From: Pseudomaricurvus sp033283175
GTDB lineage: Bacteria > Pseudomonadota > Gammaproteobacteria > Pseudomonadales > Cellvibrionaceae
Direction: 5' to 3'
Length of the DNA stretch: 64,000 bases
Assembly (NCBI GenBank): GCA_033283175.1
Contig: JAWMQM010000002.1
Location: 1,178,001 to 1,242,000, forward strand
In this document: in pieces, positions 7,372 through 16,988 of the stretch
Position numbering within the stretch: position 1 is the first letter of the stretch
How the letters are laid out: every line of letters begins with the position of its first letter
Made by a program: the position numbers and the translations under genes
Notes under the pieces: model-generated
Told to the model about the DNA's origin: nothing
Seen by the model: only the letters and a program-made list of their open reading frames with translations
The model's database searches: none

Positions 7372-8820
7372 TCAGCGAATCACATCCCCGACCCGGACAA
7401 TTTTCATGGTGTTGGTGCCACCATGCACATTGAGATAATCACCCTTGGAGATAATCACCAGATCCCCCTCAGCCACCACTTCACGTCGCAGCAACTCATC
7501 CACCACCGCCTGATTGAGCGTCTCGGGCTGCAGCCCCCGGGTACTGAAGGTCACCGGCACCACACCCCGGTAGAGCGCCAGCCGGTTCTCGGTGCGTGGG
7601 TGATCGGTAAAGGCAAACACCGGCAGGCTGGAACTGATGCGGGACATAAACATCGGCGTGCGCCCCGTCTCGGTAAAACTGATGATGGCCTTAACCCCCT
7701 CCAGGTGATTGGCGGTGTACATGGTGGCCATGGCGATGGCCTCGTCAATGCTGGCGAAGTTCTGGTGCAGCCGGTGTGCGGACGTGACTGTGGTGGGGTG
7801 CAGCTCGGCACCACGGGCGATGCGGTCCATGGCCTCCACGGCTTCCACCGGGAAGCTGCCAGCGGCAGTCTCGGCGCTGAGCATCACCGCGTCAGTGCCG
7901 TCCAGTACCGCATTGGCCACGTCGAACACTTCGGCACGGGTGGGCAGCGGGCTATCGATCATCGATTCCATCATCTGGGTGGCGGTAATCACCGCGGTAT
8001 TTAGATCCTCGGCACGGGCGATCATGCGCTTCTGTACAGCGATCAGTTGCGCATCACCGATCTCCACTCCCAGATCACCACGCGCCACCATCACCGCATC
8101 TGACGCACGAATAATCTCATCCAGAATGGCCGGCTCCGTGGCTTCGGCCCGCTCCACCTTAGCCACCAGTCCCGCCTGACCGCCAGCCGCGTGCAACAGC
8201 ACCCGGGCCTTCTCCACATCGGCAGCGCAGCGCACAAAGGAGACTGCCAGGTAATCCACTCCCAGCTCGGCCGCTAATTCAATATCACGATGATCCTTCT
8301 CCGTCAGCGCATCCGCTGACAGGCCACCGCCTTCGCGATTGATGCCCTTGTTGTTGGAGAGTCGCCCACCAACCAGAGTACGGGTGGCAATACGGGAGCC
8401 CTCCACACCGGTAACCTGCAGAACTACGCGACCGTCATCCAGCAACAGTTTGTCGCCGACGCTGACATCATCCGGCAACTGGGCGTAATCAATGCCCACC
8501 TCCAGGCGATTACCGGCTTCTTTATCGAGAGCGGCGTCGAGAAAGAAGTCGTCACCCACTGCAAGTTCAATGGGGCCGTCAGCAAAACGCGCGATTCGAA
8601 TTTTGGGGCCCTGCAGGTCACCCAGCACCGCCACAGTACGATGGCTCTTGCTGGCAAGCTCACGCACCGTCTCCACCCGGCGCCGATGGTCGTCGGCGGT
8701 GCCGTGGGAGAAGTTGATGCGGACCACATTTACCCCCGCCTTAATCAGCCTTTCCAGAACTTCAGGTGCGTCGGTGGATGGTCCCAGGGTCGCTACAATT
8801 TTGGTACGTCGAATACTCAT
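7372..8820 (-). CDS. pyk: Pyruvate kinase
   Basis: This 482-residue protein catalyses phosphoenolpyruvate + ADP to pyruvate + ATP in the cytoplasm. The N-terminus RRTKIVATLGPSTDAPEVLE and VRINFSHGTADDH, the barrel motif VARGDLGVEIGDAQ with the downstream TATQMMESMI and DVANAVLDGTDAVMLSAETA, and a C-terminal regulatory domain are all present. Length is typical of the PykA type. The ATG at 8820 has GAGGGAT upstream. It is the last gene after eda (157-nt gap) on the same strand as the ED genes, so glucose-6-phosphate to pyruvate is encoded contiguously. Confidence 0.95.
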   Translation of the reverse strand: MSIRRTKIVATLGPSTDAPEVLERLIKAGVNVVRINFSHGTADDHRRRVETVRELASKSHRTVAVLGDLQGPKIRIARFADGPIELAVGDDFFLDAALDKEAGNRLEVGIDYAQLPDDVSVGDKLLLDDGRVVLQVTGVEGSRIATRTLVGGRLSNNKGINREGGGLSADALTEKDHRDIELAAELGVDYLAVSFVRCAADVEKARVLLHAAGGQAGLVAKVERAEATEPAILDEIIRASDAVMVARGDLGVEIGDAQLIAVQKRMIARAEDLNTAVITATQMMESMIDSPLPTRAEVFDVANAVLDGTDAVMLSAETAAGSFPVEAVEAMDRIARGAELHPTTVTSAHRLHQNFASIDEAIAMATMYTANHLEGVKAIISFTETGRTPMFMSRISSSLPVFAFTDHPRTENRLALYRGVVPVTFSTRGLQPETLNQAVVDELLRREVVAEGDLVIISKGDYLNVHGGTNTMKIVRVGDVIR

Positions 8821-8977
8821 CTATCCCTCACGGCGCTCACGCCTTATCCCAACAGGATGTGGCCAGTGCCAGCGGCCACTTTCGGTGACAGCAGACGCAA
8901 CACTGCACGCCCGCCGCACAACGACTTTACAGCGATCACGCTCTCAAACCATGACCGCCGCCGCAACTTGCGATCAG

Positions 8978-9613
8978 TCAGCTTTTGCCGCCCAGGCTGG
9001 CGGCTTCTCCGGCAAGCCGTTCGATCTCGGCCCAATTCCCGGCCCGTACCAATTCGGCCGGTGCCATCCAGGAGCCGCCCACACAACTCACGTTTGGCAG
9101 CGCCAGGTAACTGGCAGCATTGGCTGGAGTAACACCGCCAGTGGGGCAAAAGCGCAGCTGCGGCAGCGGGCCACCCATGGCCTTAAGCATGGGCACACCG
9201 CCGGCGGCCTCCGCCGGGAAAAACTTCAGGCAGTCAAAGCCCCGTTCCAACAGTGTCATGGCCTCGCTGGGCGTGTTCACACCGGGCAACAGTGGCACAC
9301 CGGCCTCGACGCTGGCATCAACAATGGCGGTAGTGGTGCCGGGAGTAACAATAAATTCAGCACCAGCCTGCAGTGAATCAAAGAGGTTGCCGACGTTAAT
9401 AATCGTGCCCGCGCCCACAACAGCGTCCGGCACGGCTTCCTTGATCAGGCGAATGGATTCCAGTGCCGCCTCGGTACGCAAGGTAATTTCCAGCACCTTT
9501 AGGCCGCCTTTTACCAGGGCGTTCGCCAGTGGCACAGCATCTTCGACGCGGTCGATAACCATCACCGGAATAACCGGGGCCAGCTGCATAATCTCATGGG
9601 TTGTCAGTGTCAT
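8978..9613 (-). CDS. eda: KHG/KDPG aldolase (2-keto-3-deoxy-6-phosphogluconate aldolase)
   Basis: This 211-residue class I aldolase splits KDPG into pyruvate and glyceraldehyde-3-phosphate, the last ED step. The Schiff-base lysine is in FDCLKFFPAE (Lys130) and the general-acid/base glutamate in LEITLRT (Glu42); GAGTI and FCPTGGV complete the pyruvate and phosphate sites. The frame is open well upstream of the start, but the conserved protein begins at the ATG at 9613, and the upstream extension has no family similarity. It lies 79 nt after edd on the same strand. Confidence 0.95.
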   Translation of the reverse strand: MTLTTHEIMQLAPVIPVMVIDRVEDAVPLANALVKGGLKVLEITLRTEAALESIRLIKEAVPDAVVGAGTIINVGNLFDSLQAGAEFIVTPGTTTAIVDASVEAGVPLLPGVNTPSEAMTLLERGFDCLKFFPAEAAGGVPMLKAMGGPLPQLRFCPTGGVTPANAASYLALPNVSCVGGSWMAPAELVRAGNWAEIERLAGEAASLGGKS

Positions 9614-9692
9614 AGGATTTCCGTAATTCAGATAATGTGTTTTTGCAGCTCTTGTCGCAGTAGCAGTTGTTTTTATAAGTACTTTCAGCCAT

Positions 9693-11531
9693 TCAGCTGA
9701 AAGGAATTTCAGTAAACAGTGTACAGGCTCCCTCTTCCGAAGCGGTGGCCAGGCGTCGCATACCACCGAACAGTTCACGCCCCATGCCCCAGCTGTGGTC
9801 GCTGGCGCTGTTGGCCAACGGGATACGACTGTCAAACTCGGACGCTTCCACCAGCACATTCAGCTCGCCACTGTTGGCGTCAAAGCGCACCATATCGCCG
9901 CTGCGCACCCTGGCCAGAGGGCCACCATCGGCGCACTCCGGTGACAGGTGAATCGCTGCCGGTACCTTGCCAGACGCGCCGGACATGCGACCGTCGGTTA
10001 CCAGTGCCACCTTGAAACCCCGATCCTGCAACACACCCAGCGGCGGCGTCAGTTTGTGCAGCTCCGGCATGCCTATGGCCCGCGGGCCCTGAAAACGCAC
10101 CACGGCGACAAAGTCCTGTTCCAGCTTGCCCGCCTTGAAAGCCGCCACCAGGTCGTCCTGATCATCAAAGACAATGGCCGGTGCCTCCACCACACGATGC
10201 GCTTCCGCCACTGCCGACACCTTCACCACGCCACGACCGAGGTTGCCCTGCACCAGATGCAAGCCACCGGTGGGATCAAACGGTTCCGCGCAACTGCTGA
10301 GCACACTTTTGTCAAGTGATGCGGAAGGCGAGTCCTGCCAGCAGAGCTGGCCGTCACGCAGCTGAGGTTCACGGTTGTAGTTGTCCAGGCCCTTGTCGTT
10401 GCCAATGGTGATGATATCGCCGTGCAACAAGCCGGCAGAGAGCAGTTCGGCAATCAGCACCCCCATGCCACCGGCGGCCTGGAAGTGGTTAATGTCGGCC
10501 TGGCCGTTGGGATAGATGCGGGTAAGCAGCGGAATCACATGGGACAACTCATTAAAGTCGTCCCAGTTGATGAGAATGCCGGCAGCGCGGGCAATGGCGA
10601 TCAGGTGAATGGTGTGGTTGGTAGAACCACCGGTGGCCAGCAAACCGATAATGGCATTCACAATCGCCTTTTCATTGATGAGGTGGCCAATGGGACGGAA
10701 GTCTCCACCCTGGGCGGTAAACTTCACCACCTGCTGCGCGGCCGCTTTGGTCAGTTCATCCCGCAGCGGTGTGTATGGATTGATAAAGGAGCTGCCCGGC
10801 AGGTGCAGCCCCATGATCTCCACCATCATCTGGTTGCTGTTGGCGGTACCGTAAAAGGTACAGGTTCCGGAGCTGTGGTAGGACTTGGATTCCGCCTGCA
10901 GCAACTCCTCACGCCCTACCTTGCCTTCGGCATAGAGCTGGCGGATACGCACTTTCTCTTTGTTGGGCAGACCACTGGGCATAGGACCCGCCGGAACAAA
11001 CACCGCCGGCAAATGGCCAAAGGTGAGGGCACCGATCAGCAAGCCCGGGACAATCTTGTCGCACACCCCAAGGTAGAGGGCACCGTCAAACATATTGTGA
11101 CTGAGCGCCACCGCTGTAGCCTGGGCGATAACATCGCGACTGAACAGTGACAGCTCCATACCCGGCTGCCCCTGGGTAACGCCGTCACACATGGCCGGCA
11201 CACCACCGGCAAACTGTGCCACACCGCCGGCGTCGTGCACCGCTTCCTTGATCAGGGCCGGTGCCAGGCGGTAGGGCTCATGGGCCGACAGCATATCGTT
11301 GTAAGAGGAAACGATGGCGATATTGGGGCGGTCGCTGGCCGCCAACGCCGACTTTTCATCGCCGGAACAGGCGGCAAAACCGTGGGCCAGGTTGCCACAG
11401 GAGAGGCGCCGCCGATGCGGCCCCTGATCCAGGGCTGCCTGCAGGTGGTCGAGATAGCGCTGTCGGCTGGCGCCACTGCGCTCGATAATCCGGTCGGTGA
11501 CTTGCTGCACTTTGGCATTCAGTTGAACCAT
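9693..11531 (-). CDS. edd: Phosphogluconate dehydratase
   Basis: This 612-residue enzyme of the IlvD/Edd family dehydrates 6-phosphogluconate to KDPG and carries a [4Fe-4S] cluster. The family blocks IVSSYNDMLSAHEPY, GGVPAMCDGVTQGQPGMELS, GVCDKIVPGLLIG, ATGGSTNHTIHL and VTDGRMSGASGKVPAAIHL are all intact, including the cluster-binding cysteine segments. Length matches E. coli Edd (about 603). The ATG at 11531 is 81 nt after pgl. Expression is expected to follow the HexR-controlled zwf promoter; I saw no separate HexR box in front of edd. Confidence 0.96.
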   Translation of the reverse strand: MVQLNAKVQQVTDRIIERSGASRQRYLDHLQAALDQGPHRRRLSCGNLAHGFAACSGDEKSALAASDRPNIAIVSSYNDMLSAHEPYRLAPALIKEAVHDAGGVAQFAGGVPAMCDGVTQGQPGMELSLFSRDVIAQATAVALSHNMFDGALYLGVCDKIVPGLLIGALTFGHLPAVFVPAGPMPSGLPNKEKVRIRQLYAEGKVGREELLQAESKSYHSSGTCTFYGTANSNQMMVEIMGLHLPGSSFINPYTPLRDELTKAAAQQVVKFTAQGGDFRPIGHLINEKAIVNAIIGLLATGGSTNHTIHLIAIARAAGILINWDDFNELSHVIPLLTRIYPNGQADINHFQAAGGMGVLIAELLSAGLLHGDIITIGNDKGLDNYNREPQLRDGQLCWQDSPSASLDKSVLSSCAEPFDPTGGLHLVQGNLGRGVVKVSAVAEAHRVVEAPAIVFDDQDDLVAAFKAGKLEQDFVAVVRFQGPRAIGMPELHKLTPPLGVLQDRGFKVALVTDGRMSGASGKVPAAIHLSPECADGGPLARVRSGDMVRFDANSGELNVLVEASEFDSRIPLANSASDHSWGMGRELFGGMRRLATASEEGACTLFTEIPFS

Positions 11532-11612
11532 ACAACACTCTCTTTGCTATCAGTGGGCCACACTCAGCGGACCTGTCATAAACTGGAAAAATCCGGAGAC
11601 GTCGGCACGCCT

Positions 11613-12314
11613 TCAGGGTGCCCAGTAAACCTCCAGTGACGCCGCCTGTTGCAGAAACAGGCTCACCGGCGCCAGCAAGGGATCGGTTGCCTCCAGCGCC
11701 TGGCGATACACCTGCCACTTGTCCTCACCGGTGATCAGCAACAGCAGGTGCCGGCTCTGCAAAAGAGCCCGCGGCGTCATGGTCATGCGCGAGGTGTACT
11801 CCCCGGTCACTGCAGACTGCTGCGCCTCGATAGCCGCACACGGTGCCTCGCTGGCAAAGGCGTCTGCCAGTCCCTGCGCACCGGGAAACAGCGAAGCGGT
11901 ATGGGCATCCGGCCCCATTCCCAGCAGGCATACCGTGGCTGGCATGTGCAATGCGCTGTACGCGAGGTTGCAACCCTCCAGGCCTTCCGCCGGTGTGTCA
12001 GCGGCGTTTTTCATGGCGAGAAAATTGGCGGCCGCAGCCCGGTTCTGCAGCAGGGTTTGCCGCAACAGGCGCTCATTGCTGGCATCGTGATCGGGCGCTA
12101 CCCAGCGCTCATCCACCAACGCCACCTGCACCTGCTGCCAGGGCAGGTCCACTTCGGACAACTGCCGATAGAGAGGGCCCGGGGTGGAACCACCGGAGGC
12201 CAGCAACGACGCCTTGCCCTGCAGCTGCAGATCCTCCCGCAGCGCGACAACTACGGTATCCAGCAGCGCCCGGGTCAGCGCCTCGCGATCACTGAAGCGG
12301 TGCTCACGGATCAT
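11613..12314 (-). CDS. pgl: 6-phosphogluconolactonase
   Basis: This 233-residue protein hydrolyses 6-phosphogluconolactone to 6-phosphogluconate between Zwf and Edd. It belongs to the NagB/SOL-type Pgl family: LLASGGSTPGPLY near residue 40, VALVDERWVAPDHDASNE near 85 and LLGMGPDAHTASLFPG near 135 are diagnostic. Its ATG overlaps the zwf stop codon by 4 nt (ATGA), indicating translational coupling. Length is typical. Confidence 0.94.
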   Translation of the reverse strand: MIREHRFSDREALTRALLDTVVVALREDLQLQGKASLLASGGSTPGPLYRQLSEVDLPWQQVQVALVDERWVAPDHDASNERLLRQTLLQNRAAAANFLAMKNAADTPAEGLEGCNLAYSALHMPATVCLLGMGPDAHTASLFPGAQGLADAFASEAPCAAIEAQQSAVTGEYTSRMTMTPRALLQSRHLLLLITGEDKWQVYRQALEATDPLLAPVSLFLQQAASLEVYWAP

Positions 12315-13801
12315 TTGCGCTTGCGCCGGCCAGTGCCACTGTTGTGCCAGGCACGATGATCGCTGTGCAGCAGTGCTGCCGAGGCATCCGGGCCCCAGGT
12401 ACCCGCCTCATAGGGCTCCGGCACCATACTCAAACCGTTCCAGGCCTCGATAATCGGGTCCACCCAGGCCCAGGCCAGATCCGCTTCATCGCGGCTGGCA
12501 AACAGCGACAGGTCATTGTGAATCACGTTGAGCAGCAAACGCTGGTAGGCATCGCTACGAATATTCTCAAACGTTTCGGCAAAGTTAAGGTTGAGGGGCA
12601 CCTGCTGCAGCCTCATCTCGAACTTGTTGAGCTCCTTGGCCATCAGCATCATCTGGATGCCCTCATCCGGCTGCAAGCGGATCACCAGACGGTTGGATTC
12701 CAGCTGTCCACTCTGGTCACCGAAGACGTTGTGACCGACGGATTTAAACTGGATCACAATCTCCGCATAGCGCTGCCGCAGCCGCTTGCCGGTACGGAAA
12801 TAAAATGGCACCCCGGCCCAACGCCAGTTGTCGACATGGGCCTTGATGGCCACAAAGGTTTCGGTATTGCTGTCGCGCCCCAGCTCATCCAGATAACCGG
12901 GCACCTCGCTGCCATTGATCATGCCTTCCACATACTGGCCACGCACCGTGGTATGCAGTACATCCTGCCCTTCAATCGGGCGCAGGGCCTGCAGCACCTT
13001 GAGTTTTTCGGTACGGATATTATCGGCCTGCAATTTGTGCGGCGGTTCCATGGCCACCAGGCAGAGCAGCTGCAGCAGGTGACTCTGCACCATATCGCGC
13101 ATGGCACCGGCCTGGTCGTAGAAATCGGTGCGCCCTTCCAGTCCCACCTGTTCGGTAAGGCTGATCTGCACATGGTCGATGTAATTGGAATTCCACAGAG
13201 GTTCAAACTGGATATTGGCGAAACGCAGCGCCATCAGGTTCTGCACCGTCTCCTTACCCAGGTAGTGATCGATGCGGAAAATGCACTGCTCGGCAAAATA
13301 GTTGCCCACCTGGTTATTGATCTCGTCCGACGTTTCACGGTCGTAACCCAGTGGCTTTTCCAGCACTACCCGCGCACATTCATTGATCAGACCATGCTGG
13401 CTGAGCTGTTCACAGGTGGCGCCATAGAGGCTGGGGGGCATGGCCAGGTAGAAGACCCGATCGCCGGCCAGCTTGCAGGAGAAGGCCTCTCGCAGTTTGT
13501 CCCACTCGCCACTGCCATCTACCACATCCAGAGAGTAGAAGCTGATGCGGGCGGAGAAGGACTCCCAGTGACTTTTGGAGCATTCATCCGCCTTTAGCTG
13601 GCTGGAGAGCCACTCCTGGATGCGCAACAGCTCCCGTTCCTCCCCTTCGTGCTCGCGGGTGGTGAGGTAGATTTTGGCCTGCTGGGGAAGTTGTCCGTTG
13701 AGTTCACAGCGATAAAGCGCTGGCAGAAGTTTGCGGCGGGAGAGGTCTCCCAGACCACCGAAAATGATAATGTCGCAGCAATCCGTCACCGGAAACCTCA
13801 T
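12311..13801 (-). CDS. zwf: Glucose-6-phosphate 1-dehydrogenase
   Basis: This 496-residue enzyme oxidises glucose-6-phosphate to 6-phosphogluconolactone with NADP(+) or NAD(+). The dinucleotide-binding loop is IIFGGLGDLSRRKLLPALY, the EKPLG lysine motif is at about 148-152 and the substrate-binding signature RIDHYLGKE at about 176-184. The ATG at 13801 is chosen over one 39 nt upstream because family alignment begins just before DCCDIIIFGG and AGGTGA precedes it. The first HexR box is 73 nt upstream. It heads the zwf-pgl-edd-eda operon and is divergent from hexR. Confidence 0.95.
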   Translation of the reverse strand: MRFPVTDCCDIIIFGGLGDLSRRKLLPALYRCELNGQLPQQAKIYLTTREHEGEERELLRIQEWLSSQLKADECSKSHWESFSARISFYSLDVVDGSGEWDKLREAFSCKLAGDRVFYLAMPPSLYGATCEQLSQHGLINECARVVLEKPLGYDRETSDEINNQVGNYFAEQCIFRIDHYLGKETVQNLMALRFANIQFEPLWNSNYIDHVQISLTEQVGLEGRTDFYDQAGAMRDMVQSHLLQLLCLVAMEPPHKLQADNIRTEKLKVLQALRPIEGQDVLHTTVRGQYVEGMINGSEVPGYLDELGRDSNTETFVAIKAHVDNWRWAGVPFYFRTGKRLRQRYAEIVIQFKSVGHNVFGDQSGQLESNRLVIRLQPDEGIQMMLMAKELNKFEMRLQQVPLNLNFAETFENIRSDAYQRLLLNVIHNDLSLFASRDEADLAWAWVDPIIEAWNGLSMVPEPYEAGTWGPDASAALLHSDHRAWHNSGTGRRKRK

Positions 13802-13873
13802 ATATCCGAGTATCACCTGAGAATAGCAAGCAATTTCCATTCACAGCGCACGGGTGACTTTCACCACCCAATT

Positions 13874-13888
13874 TGTAATTAAATTACA
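13874..13888. promoter_or_regulatory. HexR operator, zwf-proximal
   Basis: TGTAATTAAATTACA is a perfect 15-bp palindrome matching the known gammaproteobacterial HexR box (TGTAATTNNAATTACA type). It lies 73 nt upstream of the zwf start. Confidence 0.88.
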
Positions 13889-13926
13889 TAATATTCAGAT
13901 TGACGACGTAAAACAACCGATTAGAA

Positions 13927-13941
13927 TGTAATTTAATTACA
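13927..13941. promoter_or_regulatory. HexR operator, hexR-proximal
   Basis: TGTAATTTAATTACA is the second HexR-type palindrome, 53 bp centre-to-centre from the first (about five helical turns) and 78 nt upstream of the hexR start, consistent with autoregulation plus control of zwf. Confidence 0.88.
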
Positions 13942-14018
13942 TTTTGAGGGGATTGGTGCCGTACGGTGCGCACAGCAGTGCACCGGGATGAACCACCAGA
14001 CCCCAGGGGGCCAGCAAC

Positions 14019-14867
14019 ATGATTCTTAACCGGCTGCACAGCGAACTCGAACGTCTGAGCAAATCCGAGCGACGTCTGGCGGAGGTGATCCTCGCCGATC
14101 CGCAGGCGGTTATCACCGCCAGTACCGCGGAATTGGCCCGCCGTGCCAGCGTCAGTGACCCCACGGTATCCAGGCTCTGCAAAAGCCTGGGAATTAGCGG
14201 CTTTCCCGACTTCAAGGTTCAGCTGGCCCAGGACCTGGCCCGCAACCCCTCGCAGGTGAATCCCGTCATCAGCGATGGCGATGACACCCGCACCTGTATC
14301 GACAAGCTCATCAATGCCAATCAGGCGGCACTGGAGCACTTGCGCAACGCGCTGCAGAGCGATCAGGTAGATATGGCGGTAGAGGCGCTGAACCGCGCCA
14401 CACGAATTGAAATTTTTGGCATGGGGGCCAGCGCTGCCATCGCCCAGGACGCACAGCACAAGCTCTTCCGCCTGGGAACGCCCGCCTGTGCTTACGAGGA
14501 TAATCTCAAGCAGCGCATGGTCGCCGCTGCCGCTGACAGTGACAGCCTCATACTGTTTATCTCCTTTACCGGCGAGACCCGCGCCACCCTGGAGGTGGCC
14601 CGGATTGCGCGGGAGAGTGGCGCTTTCGTGCTGGGGATTACCGCCCCAGGCTCGCCATTGGCCCAGCTGTGTGACATTACCCTGACCTCGGGCAATGCGC
14701 TTGAAGACACCACCGTCTATATTCCCATGGCGACCCGCATCGTGATCCTCAGCGTCATCGACCTGCTCTGCACCCGGCTGGCCCTGCGTCGACAACCGCA
14801 GATCAACGACACCCTGCAGAAGATCAAGCGCAGCCTGCACGCCACACGGGTGAGAGATTCAAGCTGA
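14019..14867 (+). CDS. hexR: HexR, RpiR-family regulator of the ED pathway
   Basis: This 282-residue protein has an N-terminal RpiR-type helix-turn-helix (residues 1-75, with AELARRASVSDPTVSRLCKS) and a C-terminal SIS sugar-phosphate domain (about 120-260; IFGMGASAAIAQDAQHKL and LFISFTGETRATLEVA). HexR represses zwf-edd-eda type genes and is released by KDPG. It is divergent from zwf with two matching palindromes in the intergenic gap, which supports the assignment strongly. It ends 10 nt from the convergent oxyR. Confidence 0.94.
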   Translation: MILNRLHSELERLSKSERRLAEVILADPQAVITASTAELARRASVSDPTVSRLCKSLGISGFPDFKVQLAQDLARNPSQVNPVISDGDDTRTCIDKLINANQAALEHLRNALQSDQVDMAVEALNRATRIEIFGMGASAAIAQDAQHKLFRLGTPACAYEDNLKQRMVAAAADSDSLILFISFTGETRATLEVARIARESGAFVLGITAPGSPLAQLCDITLTSGNALEDTTVYIPMATRIVILSVIDLLCTRLALRRQPQINDTLQKIKRSLHATRVRDSS

Positions 14868-14877
14868 GGCCAGAAGG

Positions 14878-15786
14878 TTACCCAGCAAGAATGTCACTCA
14901 TGGACTGACGCAGGTTGGCCACCAGTTTGCGTACCACCGGCGTGCGGGTGTAATTGGGGCGCATCAACAGGCAGACCTCGCGATTCGGGGCCGGGTCCTT
15001 GAAAGGCACGTAGCGAATACCCTTATCCCCCTGCCGATTCAGCGTTGCCAGCTGCGGCATCAGGGTGACGCCCATACCGGTTGCCACCATATAGCGCAGG
15101 GTCTCCAGACTGGTGGCCCGGAACTGCTGGTCCTCCTTGGCGCCGGCAGCAAAACAGTAGCCCATGGCCTGATCCCGCAGGCAGTGGCCGTCCTCCAGCG
15201 TCAGCACCCTCTCCCCTTCCAGATCCTGCAGGGTGACAGATTTCTTTTTCGCCAAAGGATGGTCCGCCGGCGTCGCCAACAGCAGCTTTTCCGCAAACAG
15301 CTCGTAACGCTCGAAGCTTTCCATCTCATCCAGGTAGGGCAGGATCAGTACATCGAGCCGGCCCTCGTTGAGATCCCGCAGCAGTTTTTTGGTGCGATCC
15401 TCATAGAGAAAGAAGTGCAATTTAGGCAGTTCTGCGCGCAGGGATTCCATGATGTGCGGCAGCAGGTAGGGGGCGAGCGTGGGGATTAACCCAATGTGGA
15501 TATCCCCCGCCAGCGGATCCAGCAGGCTCTCGGCCGTAGCCTCGAACGACTCGGCAGCCTGCAACACCCGCTTCGCTTCCCGCACCAGTACTTCGCCGGC
15601 CGGGGTCAGCATGACACTGCGCTTGTGCCGCTCCAGCAGTTGCAGCTGCAGCTGCTCTTCCAGTTTCATAATCTGGCCGCTCAGGGTTGGCTGGCTGACA
15701 AAACAGGCCTCCGCTGCACGCCCGAAATGTTTGTGCTGGTCAACCGCTACCAGATACTCAAGGTCCCGCAATTTGATTGTTGCCAT
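14878..15786 (-). CDS. oxyR: OxyR, hydrogen peroxide-sensing LysR-type regulator
   Basis: This 302-residue LysR-type regulator has an N-terminal winged HTH (LRDLEYLVAVDQHKHFGRAA, then SQPTLSGQIMKLEEQL) and the OxyR redox switch: Cys202 and Cys211 in GHCLRDQAMGYC, with the same 9-residue spacing as Cys199/Cys208 of E. coli. Oxidation by H2O2 forms the disulfide and activates catalase and alkyl hydroperoxide reductase genes. No katG, ahpC or recG gene lies beside it here; neighbours are hexR (convergent) and an exported protein of unknown function. Confidence 0.94.
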   Translation of the reverse strand: MATIKLRDLEYLVAVDQHKHFGRAAEACFVSQPTLSGQIMKLEEQLQLQLLERHKRSVMLTPAGEVLVREAKRVLQAAESFEATAESLLDPLAGDIHIGLIPTLAPYLLPHIMESLRAELPKLHFFLYEDRTKKLLRDLNEGRLDVLILPYLDEMESFERYELFAEKLLLATPADHPLAKKKSVTLQDLEGERVLTLEDGHCLRDQAMGYCFAAGAKEDQQFRATSLETLRYMVATGMGVTLMPQLATLNRQGDKGIRYVPFKDPAPNREVCLLMRPNYTRTPVVRKLVANLRQSMSDILAG

Positions 15787-15929
15787 CCGCTATCCCGGCC
15801 GTTGGTGAAAGAGTCAGGGCATTGAGCCGCTGCCCGCAATCACAGTAATCGTAGAAGTTACAGGGGGATAGTAACGCAGCCCGGCAGCGGGGCGAAATCG
15901 GGTCATTAAATGTGGTTGATTGTTTCAGG

Positions 15930-16871
15930 TTATGGCACCCGGCCGATCTCTTCCGCTGACAGGGTCAGGGATGCCGCTTCACCACGACTCTTGCCCGCCA
16001 ACCAGGTGTGCAGTCGTGGTAATAGCTGTGGCAAGCCCGAAATCACGGGCAACGGCAACAACACGCTGTCACCACTGCTGTTAAGGCGCACCGCGTGTTC
16101 TTCCCCCTGCCGCACAGCACTGACACTCAACCCCGGCCAATCAATATAAACACCGTACTGCTGCTGGCGCGTCAGCTCATCCAGCAACGCCGCCACCTCG
16201 GCCAACAGGGCCTGGCAAAGCTGCCGCTGCTCCGACAGGTTGCCTCCCAGGGAAAACTGCAGCTTCAGCCCATCATAGCTGCATCGCCCACCCGCTTCGG
16301 TAAAAGCCCACAGCGGGGTGACGCTGCCCGCCGGCCGTGGCGGCGCCGGCACCGCAGCGGCGACCGACAACTGACTGCAATCGTAAAGTTGGCAATATTG
16401 CTCCAGCACGGCCTGTTCATAGGCGAGCTGCTGGCGAGGCCGGGGAAACGTGAGCACCACCTGCTGGTTCCCCGCCTCCAGCACCGCGCCGGTCGCGGGA
16501 GCCATGTAGAGATTGACCTCCAGCCCGGCCTCAATATCCATCTGCAGGAACAGCAACTGATTGCCATACTGCTCCACCCCTCGTGACCAGCGTCGCCGCT
16601 CACCGGGGGTCAGCTTGGGATCGGTAAGCGCCAGCTCTGCTTCATGGGTATAGGCCTCGGCCAGCTGCGCTAACGCGATGCGGGCAAAGTCTGCGCGCCA
16701 CTGCGCATCCGCGTCCTGCAAGGCAGCGACAGTGCGGGCAAAGGGGTCTGTAGCCGACAGAGTGCCGGCGGCCTGGCTCTCCGCTACCACCTGGGCGGCA
16801 GCCACTGTGACACTGCTGGTGCAAAGGGCCAGGGCGACAAGAAGGGAGCGGCACACGGTGAGGACTTTCAT
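15930..16871 (-). CDS. Exported protein of unknown function
   Basis: This 313-residue protein has a clear Sec signal peptide (MKVLTVCRSLLVALALCTSSVTVAAA, cleavage near residue 26) and no further membrane segment, so it should be periplasmic. The mature part has a helical N-terminal half (about 45-120), a region around 150-220 with four cysteines that could form two disulfides, and a Leu-rich C-terminus. I do not recognise a family. It follows the OmpA/barrel gene on the same strand after 117 nt, so it may be co-transcribed with that surface-protein pair. Confidence 0.65.
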   Translation of the reverse strand: MKVLTVCRSLLVALALCTSSVTVAAAQVVAESQAAGTLSATDPFARTVAALQDADAQWRADFARIALAQLAEAYTHEAELALTDPKLTPGERRRWSRGVEQYGNQLLFLQMDIEAGLEVNLYMAPATGAVLEAGNQQVVLTFPRPRQQLAYEQAVLEQYCQLYDCSQLSVAAAVPAPPRPAGSVTPLWAFTEAGGRCSYDGLKLQFSLGGNLSEQRQLCQALLAEVAALLDELTRQQQYGVYIDWPGLSVSAVRQGEEHAVRLNSSGDSVLLPLPVISGLPQLLPRLHTWLAGKSRGEAASLTLSAEEIGRVP

Positions 16872-16988
16872 GGGCGCAGCTTACGCCGGTTGCGCGTCAA
16901 AGACCGGACCTGTCAGGCAATTTGAGCGTATCGATACAAGGCCACCCCGGCCGCCAAGCGACGACGGGGTGACCCTCAGCCCTGCTGA

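Noticed and set aside
9614..9692. A HexR box in front of eda
   Set aside because: GTAATTCAGATAAT looks slightly similar but has no palindromic symmetry and differs at key positions.
12344..13597. 417-codon plus-strand frame opposite zwf
   Set aside because: It is a shadow of a highly conserved zwf gene with all catalytic motifs.
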